DNA of 64,000 nt. It comes from Zygnema circumcarinatum (taxonomy: Eukaryota > Streptophyta > Zygnematophyceae > Zygnematales > Zygnemataceae). Below are positions 1 to 12,130 of the stretch, piece after piece. The notes beneath the pieces are model-generated. The model searched no databases, had not been told where the DNA came from, and was given only the letters and a program-made list of their open reading frames with translations. The translations under genes and the position numbers were made by a program. The DNA lies in the NCBI GenBank assembly GCA_037447605.1, contig CM074805.1:3837320-3901319 (forward strand), written 5' to 3'. Within the stretch, counting starts at the first letter, position 1, and each line of letters starts with the position of its first letter.

Positions 1-167
1 ATGGGTGACCCATGTTGAGGTATGGCATGGCATGGCATGGGATGCCATGGCGTGGGATGGGAGCCATCCCATCGGTGGAGGCCCTAAGGCTTTGGGGAAG
101 GGTCGTTGCACAACAGCTTGGTTCATGCTTTGGGCACGGGCACACAATGCGAAGGAAATTCCCAGAC

Positions 168-905
168 AACTTTGCACAGTTCGGACCAGTGAATCGGCAA
201 CCATTGGACAACCATTGGATGGCAATGGTTGGACGTCTACTGGTTGGCAACCAGTCGAATGGTTGTTTCGGTCCGCAACCACTGGTTGGCAACCAGTCGA
301 CTGGTTTGGAACCAGTGGATGCCACTGGTTGGCAACCAGTCGAATGGTTGTTTCGATCCGGCGGCACTGGTTGGCAACCAGTCGAATGGTTATATCCATT
401 AAATCAAATGGTTGGCAACCATTAAATCACTAGTTGTAGCGAACTGAACGCTACAGCTACCAAAATGCCGTCGGCGTTTCGGAGAAAACTATTACGGTTC
501 GGCCGTACAGAATACCCGTACAACCGTACGACTCGAATGTACGGACCCGTACACATTTGTACGCATCAGGCTTGTTACACTAGTTGTCAACGGTTGGCAA
601 CTCACCAAAAAACACATACGACCCATTTTTGCAAAAAGGCATAATTTCAGAAATTCAATGGTTGCCAACCATTGGATCACCGGTTCCGAACCAGTCGAAT
701 GGTTGTTTCAGTCCTGCGCCACTGGTTCGCAACCAGTCGAATGGTTTCCAACCAGTGGATGCTACTGGTTGGCAACCATTCGACTGGTTGCCAACCAGTG
801 GCATCCACTGGTTCCAAACCAGTCGAATGGTTGTTTCGGTCCGCAACCACTGGTTGCCAACCAGTCGACTGGTTTGTCTAATGGTCCGATCTGTGCAACT
901 TTGCC
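168..905. repeat. Palindromic foldback (MITE-like) repeat element
   Basis: Two clusters (about 190-425 and 655-885) are built from many copies of the near-perfect palindrome ACTGGTTGGCAACCAGT and variants such as CAACCATTGG, joined by spacers like GAATGGTTGTTTCGGTCC. The outer ends are imperfect inverted repeats: the left end near 168-190 (AACTTTGCACAGTTCGGACC) matches the reverse complement of the right end near 881-902 (GGTCCGATCTGTGCAA) at about 18 of 23 positions. The overlapping open frames on both strands are explained by the palindromes, not by coding. I infer a non-autonomous foldback or MITE-like element; no transposase is present. Confidence 0.6.
495..575. repeat. GTAC-rich spacer cluster inside the foldback element
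   Basis: Between the two palindromic clusters, about 80 bases contain six GTAC tetranucleotides, most as CCGTAC or CGTACGG. One is CCGTACAA, which matches the core recognised by plant SBP-box (SPL) factors. Similar clusters recur near 38970, 52560-52760 and 58745-58805. Function is not shown. Confidence 0.4.
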
Positions 906-1260
906 AAGCCAACATGGGCGAGGATGCATGGCAGAAAGAGGCTCCAGTTCTGGCCTTGTCAATAGACCGGGGCCACAACTTCCATTGACGACTTCAAAGT
1001 GGAGCACACATAATTCTTTATGGTGAAAGTTGAATTCAAGCATCCTCCACAGCACTGCCCGCTGTACAAGTTATATCCTTTCAAAGGCGGGGGCACTGCA
1101 ACCCCCTAAATTTGTAACATATTAATCAGTCAATCACTTACGATATAGCTAAGAATCGAAAAATAAAAGGTGATATGTGAGGCGAATTCGCTATCTATAA
1201 GCAATGGTCGGAAATTGTAGTACATAACGGTGGGCCACGGGCTGCCAGAGGAGCACGGCT

Positions 1261-3453
1261 TCACTTGTAGTCCACTCCGTCATCCAAATTTTTGGACCCC
1301 ATCATCACATTGCCCGCCAGCTGCTTATCCACTTTTTCCTTTCGCCGTCTCTCAAATGCGATGTATCCCTCCATCTGGTTTTGAACAAAAGCAAGAGCAA
1401 GAGAGTGAGAGGGAGGGGGGAGAGATGAAGAGAGCGGGAGAGAGAGAGAGATAGAATTTTGGTACGAGCACTCAACGGTAAAAAGAAACTAAGCTGCATC
1501 CTTGGCCAACGTGTAGACTGGGGAAACAGACGGATTCAAACTCTCCGGTGAAAGAGTGTGGTGGAGAGAAGGCGTTAGCCACAGGAAGGTTGGAAGGGAG
1601 CAGATGCACCTGCTCGAGATCCTCGCGTGAAAACGGGTTTCTATGCAATGACAGAGTTTGAAGAGCAGCACATTCCTCCAACAATAGGCGAGGAAGCTGT
1701 CCAAGCCACGATTGCCACACTCTTTAACGGAACTGAACAAAAATCCCCTGTTTTTCTGCGCTAAACTTTGAATATAGGCACTAGCAATTGAGCTTACAAA
1801 ATGCGAGGCAAACTTTAATGCATCAATCATGTAAGGTAAGTATACAACTTTGCACAAGCCTTTCAATGGTTGCATTTAAAACAAGGTGTTGATCCATACC
1901 TTGCTGATACTGTTTCCATCCAACAGGAGGGTTTTCAGTTGTTTTAATCTACAGATGGAGTCAGGGAGCTCCGAGATGGCGTTATCTGCACATGTGCATG
2001 CAGCCATCTTTCAATGTACCAAGTCAGCCTATAAATCCAAAAGGGCCTCCTCAACTACAGATGTTTCTCCATTTTCAAACGGAGGCCTGTGTGGAAACAC
2101 TGCAAGAGGCCAAACTCAGGTGCTGACCGTCCGCCGCAATCTCCTCCAAAGAAGTGCATTCGCCGATGGAGGGGGGCAGAGAGCTCAGTTTGTTTCCCCG
2201 CACATCTAGGAGGACAAGCTGCCCCATGCCATGCATGCGGCCTTTCAGTCATGGTCAGCGAACGGGTCATGAATGAATGAAGCCATGAAACATATAGACG
2301 GTCTTGCCAGAAGTAAAGGGTCCGACCAAAGAAGGTTGGAATCTGGGAACAATAGGTTGCAGATAGCCTTCAGCGTCCCACCTTCGCAAGTTGGCCAAGA
2401 GTTTGTGGCAGTGAAACAAGAACATTTTTGGCCAGCGAAAGGCGCTCCAAGCGTGTGAGGAAACCCACTGCACGCTTGCTCAAACGCACACAGTGAGAGA
2501 GTGGGAGAGAAAGCGAGGTTAAGATGCATGATGATCTCTCATAATGCTCAATGCTTTGCCACTAGTTCAAGATACGGCTCCAATGGCTCTGTTTTTTCTT
2601 TATCAGGGCGATGATTAAAGTTGACGCAGTTTTGGGAATAGCCTGACAAGTTATAGGTTGAGCAGATTGTGGGACTGCACAACTAAGGAATCGCAGGGTA
2701 CAAAATCTTCACTTTCATCCGGGAGGGCTCGTAGTTGGTTGGATTCCAAGCTAACAATCTTTAGCGATTTCAGACAACCAATTTCAGCTGGAACAGCTTC
2801 CAATCGATTTTCGCCCAGCATCTGCATCATGCAGCCAAGAGCGACATCCACAATGAACAGGATGGTTTCCTTTTCTCGAAGAAGGTTGGATAGGTGCCAG
2901 GTAGAAACAGAAGTTTAAAAAGGTACCAGTCTTTGAAGGTTGCACAGTTTGCCGATGTCCTCGGGCAAATCGGCTGCATTTGCAGTCAACTTAACATCCT
3001 GTAAGATACGGATTTTTCAAAAGAAGCTTTCTAAGCAGACATCAAGGAAGCCAATTGAGATATAGGGGTTCCTAGGTCCTGAAGTTCGTCCACCTTCTCA
3101 AGGCCATACGTGAACCTATATTTGTGACAACTGGCCTTTGTTAAAAGAGGCCTTTGAAAAAAAAACAGAGCTTTGAAGAACAATGTGTTGGAGCATACTT
3201 AGTTTGTTGTTGGTGGCATCGAGCGTCCTAACAGCCATCCCAACTTCCCAAACTTGTGGGGGCAGCACCTGTGGAAAAACAAGTCGCCGAATACAAGTCA
3301 TGATCGATGAATTCGAAGGAGCTTCTTCAATAAATCCAGCGAGAATAGCAATTTTCGTAAACTTGCCTTCAAGTTTGCATCTCTTAATGCAACAATGCCT
3401 GTACTCTTCCAGGTTGTAACTCGGTTGACCTGTCCAGCCCAGTCCAAGGCCAT
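1261..3453 (-). CDS. Leucine-rich-repeat protein, LRRC57-like (plant intracellular LRR)
   Basis: Exons (genomic order, read right to left): 3367-3453, 3199-3268, 2927-2973, 2713-2821, 2382-2467, 2128-2218, 1900-1985, 1610-1696, 1261-1374. They sum to 777 nt, giving 258 residues, the usual length for this family. The product starts MALDWAGQ, continues with the conserved TGIVALRDANLK, then about eight repeats of the short intracellular type (LPEDIGKLCNLQRLMLGENRL, LERLSLAKNVLVSLPQTLGQ, LSSLPPSIGE, LPDSICRLKQLKTLLLDGN). It ends in the family tail EGYIAFERRRKEKVDKQL...SKNLDDGVDY. There is no signal peptide or kinase, so a cytosolic scaffold role is likely. The first intron appears to use a GC donor (AAG|GCAAGT). 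Many plant relatives start with an N-myristoylation MG motif; here an upstream first exon is possible, so the start is the least certain part. Confidence 0.85.
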
Positions 3454-6400
3454 TGCGTAAGATATTGAACACCAGCAACTACTAGAGACGAGAAGCACGT
3501 TTCACGAATTGGTATTAGTTGCTGCTATTTTTGTTATTTTCGTTACCTTTGGACCAAGGATGGGACCAGCTGAAGGTTGACACAGCATCAGACTAGCTTG
3601 GCATCTATAACTGAATGTCGAAACATCTCATGGTATTATTGCTCCATATTTCTTAAAAAATCCTCAAGTATATGTGGCTTTGGTCTTATCGTCTCTCATC
3701 GACTTTCGAACTGCATGACACAGCCAAAAGTACATTTTCCTTTTACAAAGAATTACCCAACCTATCGATGATAACTAACATTGATCAAGTGAATTGCACG
3801 CAAATTTCATGCATGGGATCGATCCTTGCAGCCAAATATTTGGCTGCTGGCACATTAGAAGGACAATTCCTTGACTGAATAATGCAGTTTCTCAAATTAA
3901 AAAAGGACGTCCCCAAACGGATGCTACCGCTTCATCTACATGAAGCTACCGTATATATGCCATTCACAATTACGTTCTTACAAAAATGACCTTGGAAGCT
4001 TAACCACCATAGCCAGCCCAATGACTCACCAAGCAAACGTTCACTGTGAATTTCATCATTCTAACAGGCAGTAGGTTTTATTCCAGCCACCCTTGAAGCA
4101 CTTCAATATTCACATCTGCTTAGGGAACCCGTGATTGAGATTCTGAAACTCATGTGCCAATGGATGGGTTATAAAGACCGATATCCCAAGTCTGATATAA
4201 GGTTGGAGCTTCTCATAGAAAATGTTGGACTATATGTTCTCCATGTAGCACATGCCAACGATCAACCACAACAAATGCAATAAAAAAAACCTTAGGTTGT
4301 CTGATGGAAAGCTGCCAACGACAGTCACTCTGGATTGTTGAACTGCTTTATCACGGCCACAGAGTTTGCTTTTTTAACTAGATGACTATAGTGCAAAAAA
4401 GTGGGAAGAATCATTTTGTCTTTAACCTTGTGCGCATTCTACTTTTGCTGAATTTTTTTCTACTAGCAATGTGTACATCTGCAAGCACAGGGCTATGTGG
4501 TACAGTTATGACCTGCAAGTATAACACCCTTAAGACCTAGCGAATTTCATTTTTCTCCTCGGTGCTGTTATTTGCAGGAACGGAGAGCAATTGTTGCGGG
4601 CTACATTAACCATCCCTCTGTCATCTTCATTCATTTCACTGTATGTTAGACTTTTGATAAGGTCAGCATCACTGTGATTGAAGGAAAGGGAAAGGCGAGT
4701 ACAAATTGCCCAGGGATGAGACGGCCAGTTTCCCTCGCTTTCGGAAGCTTTTCTCCTCTCCTTTGCGCACCCGCAGGGGAGCCAACGCAGCACCCCATGG
4801 CCCAACCACAATACCGTAGCCCTAACTGCGGCTAAATGAGCGCTGCCAGAAGAGCAGGACCCCAAACCGGGAAAACGCTCCCCTTATCAATGTGGAGAAA
4901 GACGCCTGCTCAGTAGACCAAAGGCTCAGATGGAAGGTGCGCATGATGAGGAGGACTTTGTACCTCCCCTTTCGGCGTGAGGGCGAGGGAAGAGAAGAAG
5001 TCGGTAACTTTGGCCCAGCTCGTCTGGAACTGCACCGCTGCAGACGAAGCTGAGGGTTTCATGGCGGCCAGCGAGGCAGCAGCAGCGTAGCCGCAGCAGG
5101 ATGCACAATGCAGAGAGTAACAGAGTGGGAGACTGCAGCGAGGCAGCCTCTGCTCGCTCTCGCTCGCTCTCTAGTTCAGACCTCACTTCTTCGGCCGACT
5201 CGTCTTCTACAACTTGGCAATGGGACCCACATTTGGAATATCTTCCGTTAACAAAAAAAAAAAAAAAAATGTCTGGTTACATGTCCAGTGCGTGAGGGCA
5301 GCACGATGAAAAAGGCAAGTACAAACTGTACGAGGCGAGAAGACCCTCGTGGTTTTTAAGCAGAGAAGGGCACGAGCGCTGTTTGACGTTCGAGCCCGGC
5401 GTGAAACCGACCGAGCCCGAGGACAGTGCTCGCTTGCAGGTGGGGCCGCTGGGAAACACGTGGCGCTTTCCCAGTGGTGCCAGCTGGAGCATCCCTCCAC
5501 GTGGTGGTCGAGGGTTGGCTCAAGGCAGTCAGTCGGCAGTGGCGCTGCCTCGAAGATGAAGCCGCCGAGGCGTTGCTTTGAAGCGGTCCAGGGAGCGCGC
5601 TCCTCCTCCTCCTCGAGCGAGGAGGAGAGGAGGAAGAAGGGGAGGAAGATGATGATGATCGGTTGATTGACGAAGGATCTGACGGCTCTCGCTCATGCGA
5701 ATACGAGTGCTCTCAGAGATGAGAAAATAGGAGAGGACGACGAGCCGGAGGAGAAGGGAACGAGGAAGAGGACGAGGAGTAGGCGCCACGTGTCGAGGAG
5801 GAGCAGCAGCAGCCACAGTCCAGCTAGGTGTTTCAGTTGGAGCTCTACTCCGAGTTCCAAGGCGCCTCCTCCGTGGAGCGCCGGTTGTAAGCGGCGCCAA
5901 TTTAGGCTGCCTCGGCGACGCGCTGAAGCTGCAGAACACAGGAGTAGTCGGCTCCTCCGTTGCGCGCTCGTCACAAGCTGGAGGCGGTCCCCGGAGCTTG
6001 AAGTGGAAAAGGAGGGGGGGATAGATACAAGAGGAAAGATGGAAAAAGGTAGAAGGGCAGTGAGGAGAGAGGGGAAGAGAGAGAGGGGCTGATAGCGCTA
6101 GGAGGAGCGGGAGGAAGGCAGAGAGTGAAAGAGAGAGGAAAAGCGGATCCTCCTCCTCGTTCCCTTCCTCCTCCGACTTGTCCTCCTCTCCGATTTTCTC
6201 CTCACTGAGAGAAATCGTATTCTCATGAGCGCCGTCAGATCGTCGATATACCGATCACCTGCTTCGTAATGCATTCGCTATTGATCTCCCACGAGCACCC
6301 TACTGTTATATGGTAGAAGCGTCCAACATAAGGCCACTCCCCAGCTCTTCTCAAACATCCCAGTAAGAATGTCGGCACGGCATCAAAAGCATTTTATTTC

Positions 6401-6803
6401 AAATAAATAACTTTGTACAAATGCTAAGGTCCTAACCTATCGCAGTAAACCTCGCAAGCTCATTTCAATTAGAGCCGCAAACACAAGAAATAACAGAGGC
6501 ACCTTCAAGCCGACGCCTCAGATACGCCGCATATTCTGCAGGTACCGACATTCCCCATTTTAGGGACGCCCATGCCCTACATGCTGTACAGGTTATCAGC
6601 ACTGCTACCTACCCTAGCCAAGCTTTTCCTCCTACTCAGTTTCCATCGGATACCGAGAGTTAACAAGGAAAACGGGGACTACAACTCGGTTGGATTAATA
6701 GAAATCAGTAAGCTTCATCCCCTCTCATTCTTCTCCAACTTTAGAATCGAATAAGCGTTTCCCTTACAAAGTAGTTTGGCTACTACAAAGATATTTTTAA
6801 AAT
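3454..6803. other. Intergenic region between the LRR gene and the 3' end of RUS5-like
   Basis: I see no conserved coding sequence. From about 4930 to 6200 the sequence is rich in GAG/GAA and CTC runs, which open long low-complexity frames on both strands (for example 5667-6092 +). These have no recognisable domain. A 17-base poly-A run lies at about 5250. It may hold the LRR promoter and untranslated sequence. Confidence 0.4.
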
Positions 6804-9800
6804 TTACAAAAGAGGAGCACGATTACTTGTCGAGGGCCGACGGAGCATCGGTGCTCCTGGCGGAATCCGCAGCACAAGCTTTGAGGAGTTCCACCCCAAT
6901 GCAGCTGCCTCGGCCATGAACACTTCAAAGGACTCCTGCATCGAACTCAGCGAGCTTGATAGGAGCTGCTTGGATTTGACGTCCATCCCTTTAGAGACAA
7001 GCGGATTCCTAGAGTGAGAGGAAGGATTTATACGGGGAATGAGTGGAGCATCTTCCACAGACGAATTGTGGGCAACAAGTCTCCCAATCGTACTGTTCTC
7101 AGGGTGATCAAAGGCAGTCTCATTCTGCAAGAGCCACTCTGCTTGCCATACGCTTCTGAGAAGAGTCATGCTCGTGGCACCCTCCTGCACAACGGAAAGA
7201 AGCACACTTGTAAGACGATTGAAAAACATGCCATTCTGCTTTGTCTCAGTTTGGCCATAGTCTTATCACAGCCAGGGAAATTGCTAACACCTTTCCGTAA
7301 AACGATAGATTCTACGGCTAGTTAGCACTGTCCACCCAAAAGCGTGTTGTCATGAAAGCCCAACATGGTGCATTCGAGAAAGCGACCACCCTGCATCCAC
7401 ACAAACATTAGTGCATCCAGGACAGGGAACACAGCAGGATGGTGCAACACATAGGCCGACTTACCTTCAGCAGCATGTAGAACTGCGGCCCTGCTACACG
7501 GCCACCCGCAAAAACGAGCACATATTCTTCCCTCTCGTATATGCTCAGCAGCTCGTTCACATCCTGCAGCGCGTAATACACCTTTCGGTGGGTTAAACTT
7601 GCCGATGCTATCACCCAAACTCTAAGCAATAAGTTTCGTACGACAAAGACTTTCTTGGTCAATTGAGCAGACAATCTTGCTCTTTGCGGCAGCGCTGCAG
7701 CCCAATCCCTTGTATCCATATCCCAGACTTCAGTCCCATCCCCCGGATGCCCCCCCCCACCTGCCCTACGACGAGCCCTGTTGCAAGCAGCGTCTCCAGC
7801 GAGCAGCCGATCTGCACTCGCGGCCGCGTCCACTTCCGCGGCATGAGCAGACTCTCCCTCGCGTTGCACGCACGCACGTCTGAAACCACGCAGGAACAAA
7901 GAGCAGGGCGCCCCCCATCAGACGCTTAGGGGCACCTTCACAAACTGTTTGTCACACTGCTACGGGGCTCAATGCACAAGGGCTGATGCATGCAGACGGT
8001 CTCCCTCCTGTCTATGACACAGGCACCCTGTTCGGTCAGAAGACAAACAAGTAGTGACAAGTTTGAGGTGTGTAGCTCACCAGGCATGGGCAGGCCTGCT
8101 ACATGTGCCTGCGCCAAGAGTGCTGCACGTTTGAAGTTGATCTGCAGACGGCCCGCAGGAGACAACTTTTCAGCATTTGGAGTTGCTTCATTCAACAGCA
8201 GCAGCTCGAAACTTGTGGTCATCAGAAGCAAAGACAATTCAACTGCGGCTCAGGAAGAAGTCTGTCTGAAACATTTCTTTCCCAGTAATTCTATGATGAA
8301 TGAATAGCACCTCGGTGCTGCACGCTCACAATACAGTTGAGTGTGTCCAAAACAGCCCCACAGCAATGCTGGAAAGCCTCTTACCGTGGGAAGTTCGAGA
8401 GCTTTGAGAGAGCGGTAGCGAAGGTAAAGATGGACGGCCCGAAAGGCTGCCCAGACTCCCACCAGACATTCATACGACGCTGCCGCAGGGGTCCGCTGCA
8501 CCCTCAGAAGCACAAAACGCAAGATGTGAACTCGCACGTACTTCAGACACTCTTTCACTTAATGGGACGGCATCCATCAATCTGCCGTATGCAACAAACG
8601 GAGGCCACAAAGCCTCTGCCCCTATCCCCTGATCGAGAATGACAACCCATTGACTATGCGACAGGTCCATGGGCTACAACAATCCTAAGCGCCCTGACAA
8701 GACAGTATACAACATATAACGAAGACGAACAACTCACCAGCAGCAAGATGCCCGTGCCCAGCCCAAGAAGCTGCCCTCCCACAGCCCAGACCTCCCCTTT
8801 GGCAGCCACGTCCCCAACGTTCTCTGCGATCGCAAAGTGAGTCTGAACCACTCGCGTAGAGGGCTCCTTCAACCCCCTCGCCACCGCCTTAGTCAAATTC
8901 CCAAGGGACGCGAGGAGAAGAAAGCTGCCGGGGGCCAAAGGGGTGGCCAGCTCAAACATGCCTCCTACTGAGCCTATGACGTCGGCATACATACGCCACT
9001 GCTTTGGGTCTTCATCGAACATGCTCCCAAACCTCCCTCCGATGATGAAGCGGCCTAAGGCACCGATCCCGTCCTTTGTAACCCATTTGATTGCTGCTGT
9101 TGCTGCAGCCACAGGGGCGACTCCGACTCCCGAGCCAATGCCCACAGCAGTGAGGAGGGTGGAGGTGACGAGGGTTGAACAGACCCATCCGGTGACATGC
9201 ACTGGAAGCTGATACAGCCTGCAGGCGGCCCAGCGGGAAGAGAGACAGCTTATCAGACGAGTGAACTGGAAACAACGAAAGAACGCAGTTTTGTTCAACA
9301 CCCCAGAAGTGAGTCAACTTAGGGCAACACAAACGCGTGTAGCCCTCACAAATTTACGCTAAAGCCAGGATAATTGACCGTACAGATCAATAGGTCTATA
9401 GGTCAATTGTAGCGTGAAGTAGAATAGGCGGGGCAATTCGTGGAGTGGATCATTTTTTATACTAAATGGCTGCAGAGACTACTGAAGATTATTGCTACAC
9501 ATGCTGTTGCATGATGGAGCAGAAAGCTCCTAAGTAAGTAAGAACATTAATAACTAGCAGTCCTTGCGAAGAAGTAAGTGTAAAGGAGAGCCATCTGTTA
9601 AAATAGAATTGCCATGATATTCTGCGGAGGCTACGGATTCCATCCACTACGTGCGTCCACTAAGACTTCCGGCTTTCTTGTTTCCAATCGACAGTTGTCC
9701 TGAGCTACAGTGTAGGCGTATATCAAACTAAACAGTCATGAGACTGTCCGTCACCACTTCTGCTGTTGGAAATAACCGATACTCCGAACAAGGTCACCCT

Positions 9801-10176
9801 CGGGAACTAGCTGACTTTCTGAAATGATGCCAGACACTCTCATCATCCGTTTAGTGCGTTTCCTATACTCAATCCTTTTCCATTTCTTTGCCGCAAGCCG
9901 TCCAGGTCACCATTTGGGTCCTACAGAGACCGTGAACTAGAACGACCAACGACCTCCTCCAGCTACCTCTCAATGGGAATGTCCTTGCAAAGGGTATTGG
10001 AAGCCCACATGTATTGCAGATAATCGTCGGTGACAGTGTTAGGGAATCCGGCGGGCAGGACAAAATTGCATAGCCTTCTATGAAGCGCCAGGTTCCGAAA
10101 CCCTTCTCCAATTGAAGCCTTGCCTCGAACTTCCTCCACCCGTACATCCCCTGATATCTCATTCAACCAGTATTTC
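6804..10176 (-). CDS. ROOT UVB SENSITIVE family protein (DUF647), RUS5-like, 5' end not resolved
   Basis: Exons: 10009-10176, 8738-9218, 8385-8495, 8081-8141, 7770-7879, 7465-7581, 6804-7184; all phases join. The spliced product reads through the DUF647 core: LPAGFPNTVTDDYLQYM, LYQLPVHVTGW, KWVTKDGIGALGRFIIGGRF, DPKQWRMYADVIGSVGGMFE, NLTKAVARGL, HFAIAENVGDVAAKGEVWAV. The C-terminal part follows (INFKRAALLAQAHV, NARESLLMPRKWTRPRVQIG, LLRSVWQAEWLLQNE, ALGWNSSKLVLRIPPG). The PVHVTGW / KWVTKDGIGA pattern resembles RUS5 more than RUS1 or RUS2. RUS proteins act in UV-B/light and vitamin B6-related responses; several are plastidial or membrane-associated. The transit-peptide exon(s) must lie upstream; a candidate small exon ends near 10450. 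Hydrophobic, Ala/Gly-rich stretches around the 9.1-kb exon suggest membrane segments. Confidence 0.9.
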
Positions 10177-11599
10177 CTGCTCGCAAAATGAGAACTCATC
10201 AAGTTTCAGCAAACAAATGTTGCAATCGTAAGATCAAACGGAGGCAATGGTCTCTCAACACATGCCACGCCATGTTAAGTTGCACAACTCAAATTTTGAA
10301 TCACAGGAGCGAAGCATACGAAATTTGATATTCATGTTCAGTGTATAGTGTTCTTTGCTTCCAATAAGCGAGGCTCACCTTCGTTTACCCGTGCGAGGAC
10401 AGTTCTCCTCGAGCACAGTGTGAGGTGTTTTTGAATCCGGAATTTCACGTACCGGTGAAGTAATCTCAACAATCCTGCAACCCATTTCTCGAAAAGTTGC
10501 TCATTCTAATGCCCATGACACGTGAGCAAACGTGACAATAAACTGCAATTGTTTCAAGCAAACACCTCAGTTTTTCTTTTGTCGTTAAGTCCTGTGCGAC
10601 CAGTTCTCGTGGTTCCCCATGATGATTTTGTCCATGTGCATTAAATGGCATCGCCACGGTGAGATCAATGCCACGCCTCGTCCTCATAAAATTACAGAAG
10701 TATATGAAATGAAAATGTCAAAACTGCAGTAACGACTTGAGCACTAATCTTGGCGGATGCCCTGCCCAATTGCATGAATTCTAAACACTTTCTGCCACCG
10801 CAAATGGAGTAACGAATGAATGACATATAAAGTATTTACTGCAGACGCGCAATTTCGAGACTCCTAAGAGTTAAGACGGTGACATTCAAACAGTTAAGCG
10901 TTTCCTTAGAGGATCACGAATTGAAAGGCGTCAGCTAAGAAGTAACGCTGGTTGTAGTGCAGTTCAATTCCCACCCACGGCAAACGCATGACAATGGGAT
11001 GAAGATAAGCGTATGGAGAAAATAAACGACTTGGCAGAAAGGAGGAAACGAGAACGACACGAGGTAAAAACTACAGCGATCGCGGACTCAATTGCCCTCA
11101 CTACGTATAGCTTCTTCCTATATCGAGCACCAGCAAAGACGTACGACCCCATCTCCTTACCGGGCTGCCTCGAACGGCTTCCGTATCGCGTGTAATTCAC
11201 ATCGCACATGTAATGCATGCTCACGCACTTCATGGCGCCTCCTCCTAAGCGCTACCTTCACCCCCCCCTTAAACCTGCTGTGCAAGCTACAGTCTCTGTC
11301 ACCTCGCCAGCCTCCCCCAACTCTCCCTTCCCCCCCTTCCTCCTCCCCCACAACCCTACCCCCCCTGCCCGCCCTCACCCCGACCCCCACCCCCTGCAGC
11401 GCAACCACCATCGCCTCTTACGGAATCCCCGCCCCCTTTCTCCCTCCCTCCGCACGCTCCCCCCTGCCCCCTCTCCAATGGAATGGCGCCCAAGATGCTC
11501 CCCAAGATTCCTCCCCCTCCTCTCCCCTGCATAAAAAGATGCCCCCTCAGATGCTTAAAGAGCCCCCTTACTCTCTCCTTCCCTCCGTCCCTGCGAGGG
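10177..11599. other. Upstream part of RUS5-like gene and C-rich spacer
   Basis: The first exons of the RUS5-like gene should lie here, but I could not assign them securely. One candidate minus-strand micro-exon lies near 10450-10475, bounded by CAG and GTACGTG. From about 11260 to 11600 the plus strand is extremely C-rich and G-poor, producing a long proline-rich open frame (11092-11997 +) without domains. I read it as base-composition bias. Confidence 0.35.
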
Positions 11600-12130
11600 C
11601 GGCCGCAAAGCGCCCACGTGGCCCGCCCACAGGGCCAGGTGCGTCCGCCGTCCCTTCGCCGTCCGCAGCGCCCTCCGCACCATCCGCCGGCGGAAGTTAC
11701 CAGACGCAGGGCGTCCGCGGACGGAGGGTACCCGCGGTCCAATTTGTGAGCGAGGCGCTGCGCGTTTGGGCGCCGCAAACTGCAAATCGTGCAGGATTCT
11801 GGAGGCCGCTTTTGGCGCCACGTGGCAGAGAATCGAGGAGGGCCGCGCCCACCACACAAGAGAACACGTGGTGGGCTGTGGTTGGTGGGGGGAAGGAGGG
11901 TCAATCACTGAGGAGCAGAATGCCACGTGGTGACAGCTGGGTCCTTCGCGTCATACGGCAAGGTGCCACGTGGTTAATGACGTGGCAGCTATTGTAGTAC
12001 GGCCAATGAGAAGCGAACATGGCGCGTGCCTCCTGTCGGGACGGCGCTTGGCGACGGAACTGCCGCATGGAAACGAAGTCCGAGTGCGACCAATCAGGGA
12101 CCGCTGTAGCACTTGCGGAGGGACGTGGCA
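11600..12130. promoter_or_regulatory. G-box (CACGTG) and CCAAT-box cluster, putative divergent promoter
   Basis: Five CACGTG hexamers, most within CCACGTGG or GCCACGTGG, lie near 11613, 11819, 11863, 11921 and 11966. ACGTGGC copies without the full palindrome lie near 11979 and 12122, and two CCAAT motifs near 12003 and 12093. G-boxes are bound by bZIP and bHLH (PIF/ABF/HY5-class) factors in plants. The block lies between the minus-strand RUS5-like gene and the plus-strand SGPP gene. This spacing suggests light- or ABA-responsive control of one or both, which is inference. Confidence 0.55.

Noticed and set aside
5-1055. Several overlapping open frames with Trp/Gln/Pro-rich repeats on both strands
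   Set aside because: They are the translation of palindromic repeats, appear in all frames, and have no splice or domain support.
4530-4865. Minus-strand frame starting MGSCSSGSAH as a myristoylated first exon of the LRR gene
   Set aside because: The start fits an N-myristoylation signal, but no splice path to the LRR exon could be shown and the rest is not conserved.
5667-6092. Ser/Arg/Lys-rich plus-strand frame of 141 codons
   Set aside because: Low-complexity GAG/CTC sequence opens frames on both strands; no domain or splice context.
11555-11926. Minus-strand frame MAFCSSVIDPPS as RUS5 transit-peptide exon
   Set aside because: The first codon is GTG inside a G-box, not ATG, and no donor joins it to the RUS core.
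11092-11997. 301-codon proline-rich frame
   Set aside because: Explained by extreme C bias of the strand; it runs through the G-box block and opposite frames are open too.
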